Part shown: positions 17,650 through 26,261 of the stretch, piece by piece
Numbering within the stretch: position 1 is the first letter of the stretch
Layout: each line of letters starts with the position of its first letter
Assembly (NCBI GenBank): GCA_024691425.1
Contig: JAILNQ010000123.1
Span: 62,001 to 126,000 of the forward strand
Length of the DNA: 64,000 bases
Source of the DNA: Lachnospiraceae bacterium
GTDB taxonomy: Bacteria > Bacillota > Clostridia > Lachnospirales > Lachnospiraceae
Direction of reading: 5' to 3'
Translations under genes and position numbers: made by a program
Notes under the pieces: generated by a model
The model's input: the letters and a program-made list of their open reading frames with translations, nothing else
Database searches by the model: none
What the model was told of the DNA's origin: nothing

Positions 17650-18587
17650 GAGTCAGACTCCCCGTCAAGCCCGGCCAGAAGGCGCTCAGCGTTGGAATTC
17701 TCCAGATTGTACCTGATCTTTGCGGCGATCTCATCCGGATTCTCGCAGTCATCGATCATATCCGTGCCCGTAATGTCCGGAAGCAGCTCCAGTGCCCCTA
17801 CATGCCGTGAGCACAGGATCGGGCAGCCGCACGAAAGCGCTTCTATCGGCGCAAGGCCGAACGTCTCGAAGCAGCTGTTCTGGACAAAGAGAGCAGCATC
17901 ATCAAAAAGCTTCCGGCACTCCTCGAACTTCACTATCCCCTTACATACGGCAAAGTCATATGATTCTATCGCAACATCATCTGCACCTCTGTCTCCTGCG
18001 ATGCATACGTAAAGCTTGGGATCGTACTCCTCCCTCAGCTTTCTGACCGCCTCGCAGATGTATCTGATCTTTTTCCTCGGCATGCCCCCGCCTATGGTAA
18101 ATATCATATGGCGCGGCCGCTCTTCCCTCTTTGGCGTCTTACTGATGAGCGCCGTATCGATTCCGTTCGTGATATGGTCGATCTTCTCAGCATGCATCGG
18201 ATAGTATTCCTTTAGCCAGCCGGCAAACGAACTGCTTACTGCGATTATGAGGTCGCACAGTTCGAGAGTTTTCCTTTCGACCCTGTTCATGCTCTCATCG
18301 ATCTCAAGGTTGATCCCGTTCTCATATTCTACACACCCGTGCATAATATATGCAGACGGTTTCCCCAGGAGCTTCGCCAGCCTGAGCCCTAGGATATTCT
18401 GTCTCGAATAGCCCGAATACACGACTGCATCCGCCTTCAGCGTATTTATCACGATCTCCGGCACCCTCGATATCCTGCCCCTCTTTTTCTGGAAGAGGGT
18501 TCCTTCCGGCAGATTCTCGATATAGTATTTTGTAACGTTCGCAGGTCCTGTGCCGGTTATGGCATCACCTGCAATGAAGATTCTCAT
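17589..18587 (-). CDS. GT4 family glycosyltransferase
   Basis: A retaining GT-B glycosyltransferase. The N-terminal half opens with MRIFIAGDAITGTGPANVT and has SAYIMHGCVEYEN and LIAVSSSFAGWL. The C-terminal half has HITNGID, FTIGGGMPRKK and the donor-binding FETFGLAPIEALSCGCPIL, where the two Glu residues of the E-x7-E motif fall. The ATG at 18587 gives the normal N-terminus and reduces the overlap with the upstream gene to 23 bp; the reading from 18614 adds nine residues not expected for the family. Cytoplasmic, acting on a lipid-linked acceptor. Sugar unknown. Confidence 0.87.
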   Translation of the reverse strand: MRIFIAGDAITGTGPANVTKYYIENLPEGTLFQKKRGRISRVPEIVINTLKADAVVYSGYSRQNILGLRLAKLLGKPSAYIMHGCVEYENGINLEIDESMNRVERKTLELCDLIIAVSSSFAGWLKEYYPMHAEKIDHITNGIDTALISKTPKREERPRHMIFTIGGGMPRKKIRYICEAVRKLREEYDPKLYVCIAGDRGADDVAIESYDFAVCKGIVKFEECRKLFDDAALFVQNSCFETFGLAPIEALSCGCPILCSRHVGALELLPDITGTDMIDDCENPDEIAAKIRYNLENSNAERLLAGLDGESDSWKKRSEALEAKLSELVMKK

Positions 18588-19356
18588 ATTCCCTGCGGCC
18601 CCTGAACATTTCAATGATCGCGCCGATCATGCCCATGCTGTCCGAATAGAGCTTTCTTTTCCGAACCGCGAACTGAAGTATAAGCGGAACTGAAAAAATG
18701 CGTGACATAGCAGCATAATTGGCGCCCCTCGCGACAAAGAACTCCTTGTTATAGCCTTTAAACCACGTCGATTCCTCATCACGCACTTCGGCGATCTTCT
18801 CCGGAACATAGACTATCTTCTTCTTGCGCTTTAAGCATTCATAAAGGAACAGGTTCTCCTCGCCCATGAAATACTTCGCTCCAGCGCCGAAAAGTTCATT
18901 GAATCCGATACCCTTCACGCTGTCGAGCCTGAAAGCTATCTCAGGCGAAAATATCTTCAGAACCGACAGGTACCCCATTCTTCTGGGGTTTTTGAAAATC
19001 GGGCGGCTCCTTTCGGGTCTCTTGATGAAAAACACGATAAGGTCCGCATCATATTTCGCAAATGCGCCGTTTATTATCTCATCATAGCCGTCCACATACT
19101 CAACATCATTGTCACACAGTATGCACACGGGCCCGGATGCTTTTCTGATCGCCATGTTCCGGCTTTTTGAAAGCCCCCTCTGCGTCGTTTCGACATAGCG
19201 TATATCCATCTGCCCTGACGGAACAGTTCTTGTCACTGTTTTCTCACTGTCGCGGTCGCACTGGTTGATGATAACGCAGCTGCTGTGTATGTTCAGCGAG
19301 TCTATGTAGCTTTCATCCGCAAGATGCATAGCCGAAAGCAGCACTTCAGGACCCAT
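18565..19356 (-). CDS. GT2 family glycosyltransferase, divergent N-terminus
   Basis: A 263-residue GT-A protein. The N-terminus (MGPEVLLSAMHLADESYIDS) lacks the usual VSIIIP strand, but SSCVIINQCDRD, TTQRGLSKSRNMAIRKA and ILCDNDVEYVDGY give the conserved GT2 order, with CDND as the metal-binding acid motif. A later FFIKRPERS and MGEENLFLYECLKR fit the C-terminal part. The ATG follows the TAG stop of the upstream GT2 directly and in frame, with AAGGAGG seven bases before it, so it is expressed separately rather than by read-through. Acts with the other transferases of this operon on an unknown acceptor. Confidence 0.82.
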   Translation of the reverse strand: MGPEVLLSAMHLADESYIDSLNIHSSCVIINQCDRDSEKTVTRTVPSGQMDIRYVETTQRGLSKSRNMAIRKASGPVCILCDNDVEYVDGYDEIINGAFAKYDADLIVFFIKRPERSRPIFKNPRRMGYLSVLKIFSPEIAFRLDSVKGIGFNELFGAGAKYFMGEENLFLYECLKRKKKIVYVPEKIAEVRDEESTWFKGYNKEFFVARGANYAAMSRIFSVPLILQFAVRKRKLYSDSMGMIGAIIEMFRGRREYENLHCR

Positions 19357-20100
19357 CTATATCCTCCTTGCCACGGCTCTTACAGCCCAGAAACAGAAGC
19401 AGTACATGCTGTAAATCAACCCGAGATGTTCGACATTCCTGTAAAGATTCCATATCCTGCGGACGGCCTCGACCTTGTCGGACGACAGCGATACGCCGGC
19501 ACGCCGGTACATAGTGAGATTCTCGTCAAGTCCGTATCCTCTGACGGTTTTCAGCACCTTCCACCAGGTTGCGGTATCCTCGCTCTTAACGTAGGGCATC
19601 ATTATCTCGTCTTTGCCGATCTTTTCAGTATCGAACATAACCGTGCTCGTGAAGATCGTCGTGTTCTTAAGCGCCATGCTGTAAGTTATCTCGCCCGGCA
19701 CTCTAACGACTCTTCCGAGCCCCGCCCCATTTGCATCAGCGAATTCGTACCCTGTAAAAGAAAACGCCGCGCCCTTTTCATCCATGAAGGCAATCTGTTT
19801 TTCCAGCTTGTCTTCTGCCCACAGGTCATCGGCGTCAATGAATGCTATGTATCTCCCGGCTGCGGCCTCTATTCCGGTGTTTCTGGCTCCCGCGGCCCCC
19901 TTTTTGTGATCGTTTTTAAGGAGCCTGACCTTTGCGGATACGTGCTCCTTTATTATGTCAGCGCTCCCATCCGCAGAGCCGTCATCTATGAGCAGAAGTT
20001 CCCAGTCCGTATAGGTCTGCCGCTCAACAGATGCTATCGTTTCCGCGATAACGGCAGCGGCATTAAATACCGGAACTACAACGCTCACCGTGCCGCTCAT
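19357..20100 (-). CDS. GT2 family glycosyltransferase
   Basis: A compact 247-residue GT-A enzyme with all family landmarks: SVVVPVFNAAAVIAETIASV at the N-terminus, LLLIDDGSADGSADI, GAAGARNTGIEAAAG and the DxD-type IDADDLWAEDK near residue 90. No membrane segment before the C-terminus, where a short hydrophobic stretch (YSMYCFCFWAVRAVARRI) may sit on the membrane. It overlaps the initiating phosphoglycosyltransferase gene by 4 bp (ATGA), so it is a good candidate to add the second sugar of the repeat unit. That order is inference from position only. Confidence 0.88.
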   Translation of the reverse strand: MSGTVSVVVPVFNAAAVIAETIASVERQTYTDWELLLIDDGSADGSADIIKEHVSAKVRLLKNDHKKGAAGARNTGIEAAAGRYIAFIDADDLWAEDKLEKQIAFMDEKGAAFSFTGYEFADANGAGLGRVVRVPGEITYSMALKNTTIFTSTVMFDTEKIGKDEIMMPYVKSEDTATWWKVLKTVRGYGLDENLTMYRRAGVSLSSDKVEAVRRIWNLYRNVEHLGLIYSMYCFCFWAVRAVARRI

Positions 20101-21488
20101 ACGCCATCTCCCTCAGATGAAGGATTTTCGGCGCATTCCCCGTCGAAGCTTACCGGCTCGGCCACTCCCTCAGTGCTTCCGATCATGAACAGCGTCTTAA
20201 CGGTCAGGATAATAAGTCTCAGATCAAGCCAGACCGAGAAGTTCTCGATATAGAAAAGATCAAGCTTGAGCTTGTCATAAGGCCTTGTATTGTATTTGCC
20301 GTAAACCTGGGCATATCCGGTTATTCCGGCGATGACTTTCGTCCTGTATGAGAACTCGGGCATCATCTTCGTGTACTGTTCTATTATCTCCGGACGCTCG
20401 GGGCGCGGACCTACGAACGACATGTCGCCCGCAAGTACATTGAACAGCTGCGGAAGCTCATCTATGCGGAACTTCCTGATCACATGCCCGACCGGCGTGA
20501 TCCTGTAATCGTTCTTCGATGCGAGCCTTGCCTTTCCGTCCTCTTCCGCATGCTCTATCATGCTCCTGAACTTGATTATCCGAAATACCCTGTTTCCCTT
20601 AGTGCAGCGCTCCTGCCTGTAGAAAACGCTTCCGCCGTCACAGGCTTTGACCGCGATCGCAGTAACGAGCATGATGGGCGATGTTATTACTATCATCACA
20701 ATAGACAGGATCACATCGAAGATCCTCTTTATCATCTGCTGCTCGGCCTCTACGGGATCGCTCTTCGTGTAAAGAAGCGGCGTATCGAAAAGATGCAGGT
20801 TCTGTGAGCCTTTCAGCACGATATCCATTATCTTCGGGCTTACATATATCTCAACATCATTCTCATAGCAGCACTTGAACACGGTATTTCTTATGTCATT
20901 CGGAATATCCCAGAGCATTACGGCTTCATGCTCAGAAACTTCCCGGCATATCTCATCTATGTCTCCGGAAACGCTCATTGATTTCGTGACCGCAAACTGA
21001 TGCCTTCTCGTCCTGAACTTTTCGAGGATTATCTCCTGGCTGCTGCCGCCGTAAAGAAGCAGCACATCGATCGGCGGGAAAAGCGCACGGTATCCCATCG
21101 TGGCGCCGATTATCCACAGTCCGATAAGAAAGCACTGCACTATCATGCCGATGATGAGCGGCACTGCGGTAGGAAAACGATAGGACAGAAGGCAGATTAT
21201 GCCATAGAATATCACGTTCGTGATAAGAGTTGCGAATCCCTGCGAAAGCGTCAGCTCGATCATGCGGAACGACCCGATCTTCAATCCGCCGTACATGAAA
21301 GAAGAAACTACAAGTATCAGCAGGTAAACGGCGGCAATGAACACATGCCCCCAGAAATAGAACGCCTTAGGAATCCCGGTATTGTAATGCCAGTACCATA
21401 CGTACAGCATGATCCCCGTCTCGGCCGCTAAAATGATCAGGGACGTAAGGAACAGATATGCTCTTTTCTGAAACTGTTTCCGGTTCAA
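20097..21488 (-). CDS. Initiating polyprenyl-phosphate hexose-1-phosphate transferase, WbaP-like
   Basis: The N-terminal half has four to five hydrophobic segments and a soluble Rossmann-like region. The C-terminal 200 residues are the bacterial sugar-transferase catalytic domain: KRIFDVILSIVMIVITSP (the membrane-embedded helix), FYRQERCTKGNRVFRIIKFR, IDELPQLFNVLAGDMSFVGP and RPERPEI. It transfers a sugar 1-phosphate from a UDP-sugar to undecaprenyl phosphate and so starts each repeat unit. The start is a TTG at 21488 with AAGGAG 9 bases upstream. It lies among the glycosyltransferases of the large operon. A second, minimal PglC-like initiator is encoded at 44003-44647. Confidence 0.9.
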   Translation of the reverse strand: MNRKQFQKRAYLFLTSLIILAAETGIMLYVWYWHYNTGIPKAFYFWGHVFIAAVYLLILVVSSFMYGGLKIGSFRMIELTLSQGFATLITNVIFYGIICLLSYRFPTAVPLIIGMIVQCFLIGLWIIGATMGYRALFPPIDVLLLYGGSSQEIILEKFRTRRHQFAVTKSMSVSGDIDEICREVSEHEAVMLWDIPNDIRNTVFKCCYENDVEIYVSPKIMDIVLKGSQNLHLFDTPLLYTKSDPVEAEQQMIKRIFDVILSIVMIVITSPIMLVTAIAVKACDGGSVFYRQERCTKGNRVFRIIKFRSMIEHAEEDGKARLASKNDYRITPVGHVIRKFRIDELPQLFNVLAGDMSFVGPRPERPEIIEQYTKMMPEFSYRTKVIAGITGYAQVYGKYNTRPYDKLKLDLFYIENFSVWLDLRLIILTVKTLFMIGSTEGVAEPVSFDGECAENPSSEGDGV

Positions 21489-21494
21489 AACAGG

Positions 21495-22370
21495 CTACTC
21501 CTTGTTCGCAAGAAGCAGGAATCCTCCGTAGACGCATCCGGCTAATATGGCAGGGATACCCAGCCGGCTTCCGGAAAATACCGGCCTTTTCGACCGGCGC
21601 GCATATATGACGTAACGGCCCAGATACTTAAGCTTCAGCAGTCCGGGCGGCGTTATGAAGGCTCTCTGCTCATAAAAAAGGTAGAATGCGTTGACGTTCT
21701 CACGTTTCAGCTTTCTTACCGATTCCGTGTACCCTCCCCCGACTATCTCGCAGACGGTGACTATGCGCGGAAGAACGGCAAGAGTACACACCTTATCTAT
21801 TTTATCATAAATATAGTCTTCAGGCACATATTTTTCGCCCTCTATCTCGGGGAAAGGGAACCTTCTCAGAAAGTCTGTGCAGTACATCAGAGTAGTCTCA
21901 CCCGAAAATCCCTTCAGATAAAGGTTAAAAAGCGTGGACAAGCCTGAGACGGGAAAGTCATCTTTTCCGAGCAGCTTCTCGCTCGTGCATCCTTTATGTG
22001 CAACGACCCCGCCGACCGGAAGACCCGAAGTACGTTCCGACACCGCACGGTCGTATGCACCTAGCAGTTCCTCTACGGCAGTATCGGTGAAGTAATCATC
22101 CGAATCAAGACATACGAAAAGCTCCGTTCTTGCCATGGCGACCCCCGTGTTGTGAGCTCGCATCTTTCCGCCGTTTTCTCTGTAATGGTAACGGATCCTG
22201 ACGAGTCCTTCATCGATCCACTTCTTAACCTCATCATCCGTCCCGTCGCTAGAGCCGTCATCGACTATCAACCATTCGAAATCTCTGACCGTCTGTCTCG
22301 TAAGACTCGCGTATGCACGCGCGAGTAACTCTCTTCTGTTGTATGTCGGTGTGAAAACAGTAAGCCTCAT
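21495..22370 (-). CDS. GT2 family glycosyltransferase
   Basis: A 291-residue GT-A glycosyltransferase. MRLTVFTPTYNRRELLARAY opens the domain, followed by WLIVDDGSSDGTDDEVKKW, NGGKMRAHNTGVAMA and the acidic motif FVCLDSDDYFTD near residue 95. A basic and hydrophobic C-terminal stretch (RSKRPVFSGSRLGIPAILAG) may contact the membrane. The start overlaps the stop of the upstream membrane protein by 4 bp (ATGA). It ends 6 bases before the TTG start of the initiating transferase. Family firm; donor and acceptor unknown. Confidence 0.88.
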   Translation of the reverse strand: MRLTVFTPTYNRRELLARAYASLTRQTVRDFEWLIVDDGSSDGTDDEVKKWIDEGLVRIRYHYRENGGKMRAHNTGVAMARTELFVCLDSDDYFTDTAVEELLGAYDRAVSERTSGLPVGGVVAHKGCTSEKLLGKDDFPVSGLSTLFNLYLKGFSGETTLMYCTDFLRRFPFPEIEGEKYVPEDYIYDKIDKVCTLAVLPRIVTVCEIVGGGYTESVRKLKRENVNAFYLFYEQRAFITPPGLLKLKYLGRYVIYARRSKRPVFSGSRLGIPAILAGCVYGGFLLLANKE

Positions 22371-23260
22371 TTGAGCCTCCTGTAGCTGAACCTGTGCTCT
22401 ACGCCGGTGTAATCAATAAGGCCGTATTCCGGCAATTCCTCAAGGTCATACTTGAAAATCGTATGCATTTCGGTAGAACCCGCTTCGGTAAGCCCTGCAG
22501 ATCTCACGTATTCGGTCTGCGGGTGCCCCTTCGTCAGGACAACATAGCGCGTGCCCGTTTTCTCGAGCGCATCCGTAAAATCATCAGCGCTCACATTCTG
22601 GTTCCGTATGAGCACTGCCAGTATCTTATACTCCGGATGGTCCTCATCCGAAAGCATTTCATCCGTATAAGAATAATTCACGGCATACAGATACTGTTCC
22701 CTGTCTATCGTAAGCAGCATCTTCGGATCGTACTGCCTTATCTCCATGTTGTATTCATATTCGAAGAATGCCCTTGTGTATTCGCTTCCTGAATCCGCAT
22801 GGATCATGTCAGAGATCTCGATCAGCTCGTCATCTATCTTATATATGTTCTGCGCTACGTCGATTCCGTTTGCATAGACGAAATTTCCGCCGAAAATGAA
22901 CATCGCCGCTATTATCGCAGAGGCAGCCACCTTCTTGTATGTGCATTCTATACTGAAAATGATCTCTGTCAGGACATACGGAACGAGTATTATGACCGGA
23001 GCTATCCAGAAGAGCCTGTAGTACTCGCCGCTGACGTCAAAGATCTTATCGAGGATCAGCGGCACGACGGGATTGTATACGGTGAGAATAAGAAGCAGGG
23101 CATGGGGCAGGAACAGTTCCTTATCCCGCTTATTCCCCTTTATGAGTATGAAAGCTAAAGCGGCGAGATACATGACAAAAAAGCCTGTTCCCGACGTATA
23201 AAGACTCAGGCATTTCAGAAGATACCCTATTCCGTTCTCAAATACATTCACACCCTGCAT
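22367..23260 (-). CDS. Membrane protein with extracytoplasmic domain; possible 3' half of a split gene
   Basis: A 297-residue protein. The first 125 residues hold about four hydrophobic segments, including SGTGFFVMYLAALAFILIKG. The rest is a soluble, probably extracytoplasmic domain ending with EKTGTRYVVLTKGHPQTEYV. Its ATG follows the TAA of the upstream gene directly and in the same frame, so both could once have been one protein of about 650 residues. A weak GAGG six bases before the ATG would allow re-initiation. The protein is a paralogue of the one at 25572-26261, which stands alone, so a separate gene is also credible. It resembles the C-terminal half of clostridial DUF6077-like membrane proteins, from memory. 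Function unknown. Confidence 0.6.
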   Translation of the reverse strand: MQGVNVFENGIGYLLKCLSLYTSGTGFFVMYLAALAFILIKGNKRDKELFLPHALLLILTVYNPVVPLILDKIFDVSGEYYRLFWIAPVIILVPYVLTEIIFSIECTYKKVAASAIIAAMFIFGGNFVYANGIDVAQNIYKIDDELIEISDMIHADSGSEYTRAFFEYEYNMEIRQYDPKMLLTIDREQYLYAVNYSYTDEMLSDEDHPEYKILAVLIRNQNVSADDFTDALEKTGTRYVVLTKGHPQTEYVRSAGLTEAGSTEMHTIFKYDLEELPEYGLIDYTGVEHRFSYRRLK

Positions 23261-24328
23261 TTACTGCCTCGGAAAAGTATAAACGGCAAAATAGCCTTTA
23301 ACATAAAGCACGTACACGAGCATCATCACAAGCTCCGGCAATATACACAGAACTATCTTCGCTAGTATGCCCGGTTTCTTTTTTGCGATCGAATACGGGA
23401 CAAAAAGAGCGAACACCTCGGCCGGGATAACCATGTTGGCCGTCGAGCTTACGGTTGCCGTGCCGGTACAGACGATAAAGAGCATTAAAAACAGCCCTTT
23501 TGCATCCTCATTTTCATAAAGCTCCATGAATATGATGAATATGAGTATCACCGAAATGTTTGCGACAACTGATTTTCCCTCATAAGTACGCATCATCAGG
23601 AAGTTCGATGCAGTGTAGAGGCTTATGAACATAAAGTTTATGCCGGTCATGAAAACATACATCAAAAGTGCACGTCTGTGTTCTTTAAAGAAATATCCGC
23701 ATATCCTCATATACAGCATGTTCACTATGATCATGACCGTTGCCGACATGACGGTTTTCGTCTGCACGAGCGCGGGAAGTCCCGCAAGACGGCATATTAC
23801 CGCATCATTCGCAAAGTAAGACGCGAAGACGTACCTGAGTTCAAAATGATCCTGCCAGCTGCCTGTAAACGGATCGTAAACGTTTATCATGTCCGTATCT
23901 ACGTTCGTCGCTACGTTCGCTACATAATACGCCGCATCCAATGTGAAACTGTACGTTATCACTGCAAGACATACCGAAACCATTGTCACAGCCATCACGC
24001 ATATCCAGAGGCTGCGCCGCTTAGCGAAATCCTCGGTCAGTTCTTTTGTTTTTGCAATCCAGAGTCTGCCAAAAAGAGCTGACGATACTGCCAGTGCAGC
24101 AAGACATGGGGCCAACCATATACGTGCGAGCAGCGTCAGGGGTCTGTAAGTGAACATTATCGGCAGGCAGAAGACGAAAAACAGCGCATAGTAAGCAAAG
24201 AAGCCCACTGCCGCCGTAACCGCGACCGACCATCTCCTGTCCTTTCTGACACAGAAGAAGCTCCCGAATGCTATGTACATAATGAAATTTGCGAGCAGCA
24301 CCGCGGCCGCTTTAACGATGATCATCAA
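23261..24328 (-). CDS. Polytopic membrane protein, DUF6077-like; possible 5' half of a split gene
   Basis: A 355-residue protein made almost entirely of hydrophobic segments (about nine). After a DAAYYVANVATNVDTDMINV segment comes VYDPFTGS. This acidic first-loop pattern is seen in clostridial DUF6077-like proteins and recalls the acidic first loop of GT-C transferases. The protein ends abruptly after YVKGYFAVYTFPRQ at a TAA that is followed in frame by the next gene. The start overlaps the upstream gene by 4 bp (ATGA). Its place in a glycan operon suggests a role in modifying a lipid-linked sugar outside the membrane, but that is inference and no catalytic residues are established. Confidence 0.6.
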   Translation of the reverse strand: MMIIVKAAAVLLANFIMYIAFGSFFCVRKDRRWSVAVTAAVGFFAYYALFFVFCLPIMFTYRPLTLLARIWLAPCLAALAVSSALFGRLWIAKTKELTEDFAKRRSLWICVMAVTMVSVCLAVITYSFTLDAAYYVANVATNVDTDMINVYDPFTGSWQDHFELRYVFASYFANDAVICRLAGLPALVQTKTVMSATVMIIVNMLYMRICGYFFKEHRRALLMYVFMTGINFMFISLYTASNFLMMRTYEGKSVVANISVILIFIIFMELYENEDAKGLFLMLFIVCTGTATVSSTANMVIPAEVFALFVPYSIAKKKPGILAKIVLCILPELVMMLVYVLYVKGYFAVYTFPRQ

Positions 24329-25575
24329 AGTCCTGTTATCTCTTTCCTGTCAATAACATATACTCTGTCTGCCTTTATGGCTCCAGATGATGTCAGTTCC
24401 CGCATAGCCCCTGCATCATCATCTTCCTCGCTGTAAACATACCAGGTATCAACCGTTGAGGAATATCCTTCGAGGAACGCCTTCAGAGAGTTTGCATTTT
24501 CTGCGCCGCCTCCGCCGATGAAAGTGATCTTTCCGTCGCTTGTCTTAAGCAGGTATCCGTCGGTTTTCCCGCCGCTTCCGCTGTACTCAAATACAGCACA
24601 GGCTCCGCTCATATCACGCTCAAGGCTTACGGTCACATCATAAAGCTTATTGATCTTATTGTTTAATACCGCAACGGCTCCGACGAGCACAGCGGCAAGC
24701 ACGGCTAAAGCGATCGCCAGATTCCTTGCGTTTACTATTCTGTGTTTTTTCATATCCCATTCCTCCTCCGGATCGTCATCCGGAACTATAGCTTCCTCTT
24801 CAGCGGTTTCCGGAAGGTTATTTACGTATCTTATGAGCAGCGCCGATGCGACGGGGCAGATTCCGTGAATTATATATACCCATGTACCGGCAGGACACAG
24901 CAGCAGCGTTGCAGCTGATGCCGCGGCCGACTGAAACCCGCGCAGGGTCAGAAGCTCAGCAGCAATGAATGCAACAGTCTTCTCGCGCCCTGACAGAACC
25001 GGATCTATCGCAGCGATATAGCACAGATTGTACAGAACTATGAATACCGGAGCGGCTGCCGAATATATGAATTCAAGCGGATGGCATCCGAAAACGGATG
25101 AGAGCATCCCGATAAATACCATCATCGGATCCCCCGCCATTGTCCGGCCTGAATCGAAAACAAACGTTGCCGTCCTGACAGGCTTTATGGCCTCTGTTAT
25201 CTCGGTCCGAAAAGTCATGACCGCAAATATCTCAAAGATCAGGAGCGCTATGGCTGCAGCTGTCAGAGCAGCATCTGCATATCCCGGAAACTTAAGGACG
25301 GTTTTCTCTTTCTTTTGCAATATCCGTCGCGATACTATAAACCCTGATACCGCCAGAATCAGCACAAGAGCGGCGGAAGCTGCCGCGGCAGTCTTTACCG
25401 GAAGCGGCAAGAGACATACCAGCATTCCGGCAAGCATTTCAATGCATCCGCCAAAAGCAATAGTAAATACAAAAGATCGTTCCGATCTTATCTTTGCTGA
25501 CAGCACATCGGCCCAGGATCCGAGGAAATATGCCAGAATATAAAAGATGACAAAGAAAACGGCTGCTCTTATCAA
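24325..25575 (-). CDS. Membrane protein with degenerate hydrolase-like C-terminal domain
   Basis: About 416 residues. The first 260 form roughly eight hydrophobic segments, containing GDPMMVFIGMLSSVFGCHP, a pattern shared with the DUF6077-like neighbour. An acidic linker (VPDDDPEEEWDMKKHR) and one further membrane segment follow. The last 110 residues read like a metallo-beta-lactamase fold start (DGYLLKTSDGKITFIGGGGA, then VDTWYVYSEEDDDAGAMREL), but the metal-binding His-x-His-x-Asp-His is absent. The start is taken as the TTG at 25575, which overlaps the upstream stop as TTGA with AGGAGG about 10 bases before it. Function unknown. Confidence 0.6.
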   Translation of the reverse strand: MIRAAVFFVIFYILAYFLGSWADVLSAKIRSERSFVFTIAFGGCIEMLAGMLVCLLPLPVKTAAAASAALVLILAVSGFIVSRRILQKKEKTVLKFPGYADAALTAAAIALLIFEIFAVMTFRTEITEAIKPVRTATFVFDSGRTMAGDPMMVFIGMLSSVFGCHPLEFIYSAAAPVFIVLYNLCYIAAIDPVLSGREKTVAFIAAELLTLRGFQSAAASAATLLLCPAGTWVYIIHGICPVASALLIRYVNNLPETAEEEAIVPDDDPEEEWDMKKHRIVNARNLAIALAVLAAVLVGAVAVLNNKINKLYDVTVSLERDMSGACAVFEYSGSGGKTDGYLLKTSDGKITFIGGGGAENANSLKAFLEGYSSTVDTWYVYSEEDDDAGAMRELTSSGAIKADRVYVIDRKEITGL

Positions 25576-26261
25576 GGAGATGTCACCTCCTTGTAGACAA
25601 TGCATGAACCGAACTCACCGGCAGTTTCATATCCGAACTTCGTTATCGGCACCTCAGGCCAGATGTCATCCGGAAGCACCACATATGTGCATCCGTTCCT
25701 GCGAGCTATGGATGCGATCTTCCTCATGTCAGGTGTTGTCTTTGACATCTCGAAGTTCAGCACGCCCTCATCATCGGAAAACCCTGCCGCCTTCTTATGT
25801 CCCGTGACCGTAAATGATGACGAGAAGCTTTCGAAGTATGCGCTCCACTCGGGATCAACGAGAACGGAGCAGTTCCCGCCGTCCTGAAGTATGAACTGCA
25901 TGGCAGAATATATATCATCCGGAACGTGGACCGGGTTCTCCGCTCTTTCGGTAAACTCCGGAGATATGACGCTTTTTCCAGAGGAAAACACCGCCAGAAG
26001 GCTGATCGCCACGGCGGTCAATGCGATCGCCAGTTTATGTGCCGTCTTCTTCTGTGACCGTACGGCTGCACTTAGAAACTCTGATACTGCAAATCCGCAT
26101 GCAGGTACAAAAGAAAGAGCAAGCAGAGCTCTTTCCTTCACTTTGCCATTGGCAGTAAGGATCAGCACAAGTACGGAAACCGCAAAAAAGGCGATAACAG
26201 CCCCGGTACCCGCAAACTCCCTCAATCCTGCGTATAATCCTGTGAGCATTTCTTTTATCAT
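25572..26261 (-). CDS. Membrane protein with extracytoplasmic domain, paralogue of 22367-23260
   Basis: About 229 residues: a short N-terminal region, two to three hydrophobic segments (GTGAVIAFFAVSVLVLILTA), then a soluble domain with DGGNCSVLVDPEWSAYF and RRNGCTYVVLPDDIWPEVPI. It aligns by eye with the 297-residue protein at 22367-23260 in order and motifs (GTG plus helix, Cys/Thr-Tyr-Val-Val-Leu near the end). The ATG at 26261 overlaps the upstream stop as ATGA and is preferred to an upstream reading at 26306. Because this copy stands alone, the domain can be a gene in its own right. No known function. Confidence 0.6.
   Translation of the reverse strand: MIKEMLTGLYAGLREFAGTGAVIAFFAVSVLVLILTANGKVKERALLALSFVPACGFAVSEFLSAAVRSQKKTAHKLAIALTAVAISLLAVFSSGKSVISPEFTERAENPVHVPDDIYSAMQFILQDGGNCSVLVDPEWSAYFESFSSSFTVTGHKKAAGFSDDEGVLNFEMSKTTPDMRKIASIARRNGCTYVVLPDDIWPEVPITKFGYETAGEFGSCIVYKEVTSP

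Noticed and set aside
18565-20100. Split gene at 19357/19356, where a TAG is followed in frame by ATG
   Set aside because: Both sides are complete GT2 domains with their own catalytic motifs and the second has AAGGAGG before its ATG, so these are two genes, unlike the junction at 23261.
19285-20253. Open frame of 322 codons on the plus strand
   Set aside because: It lies opposite three conserved genes (two GT2 and the WbaP-like enzyme) and has no ribosome site or recognisable domain.
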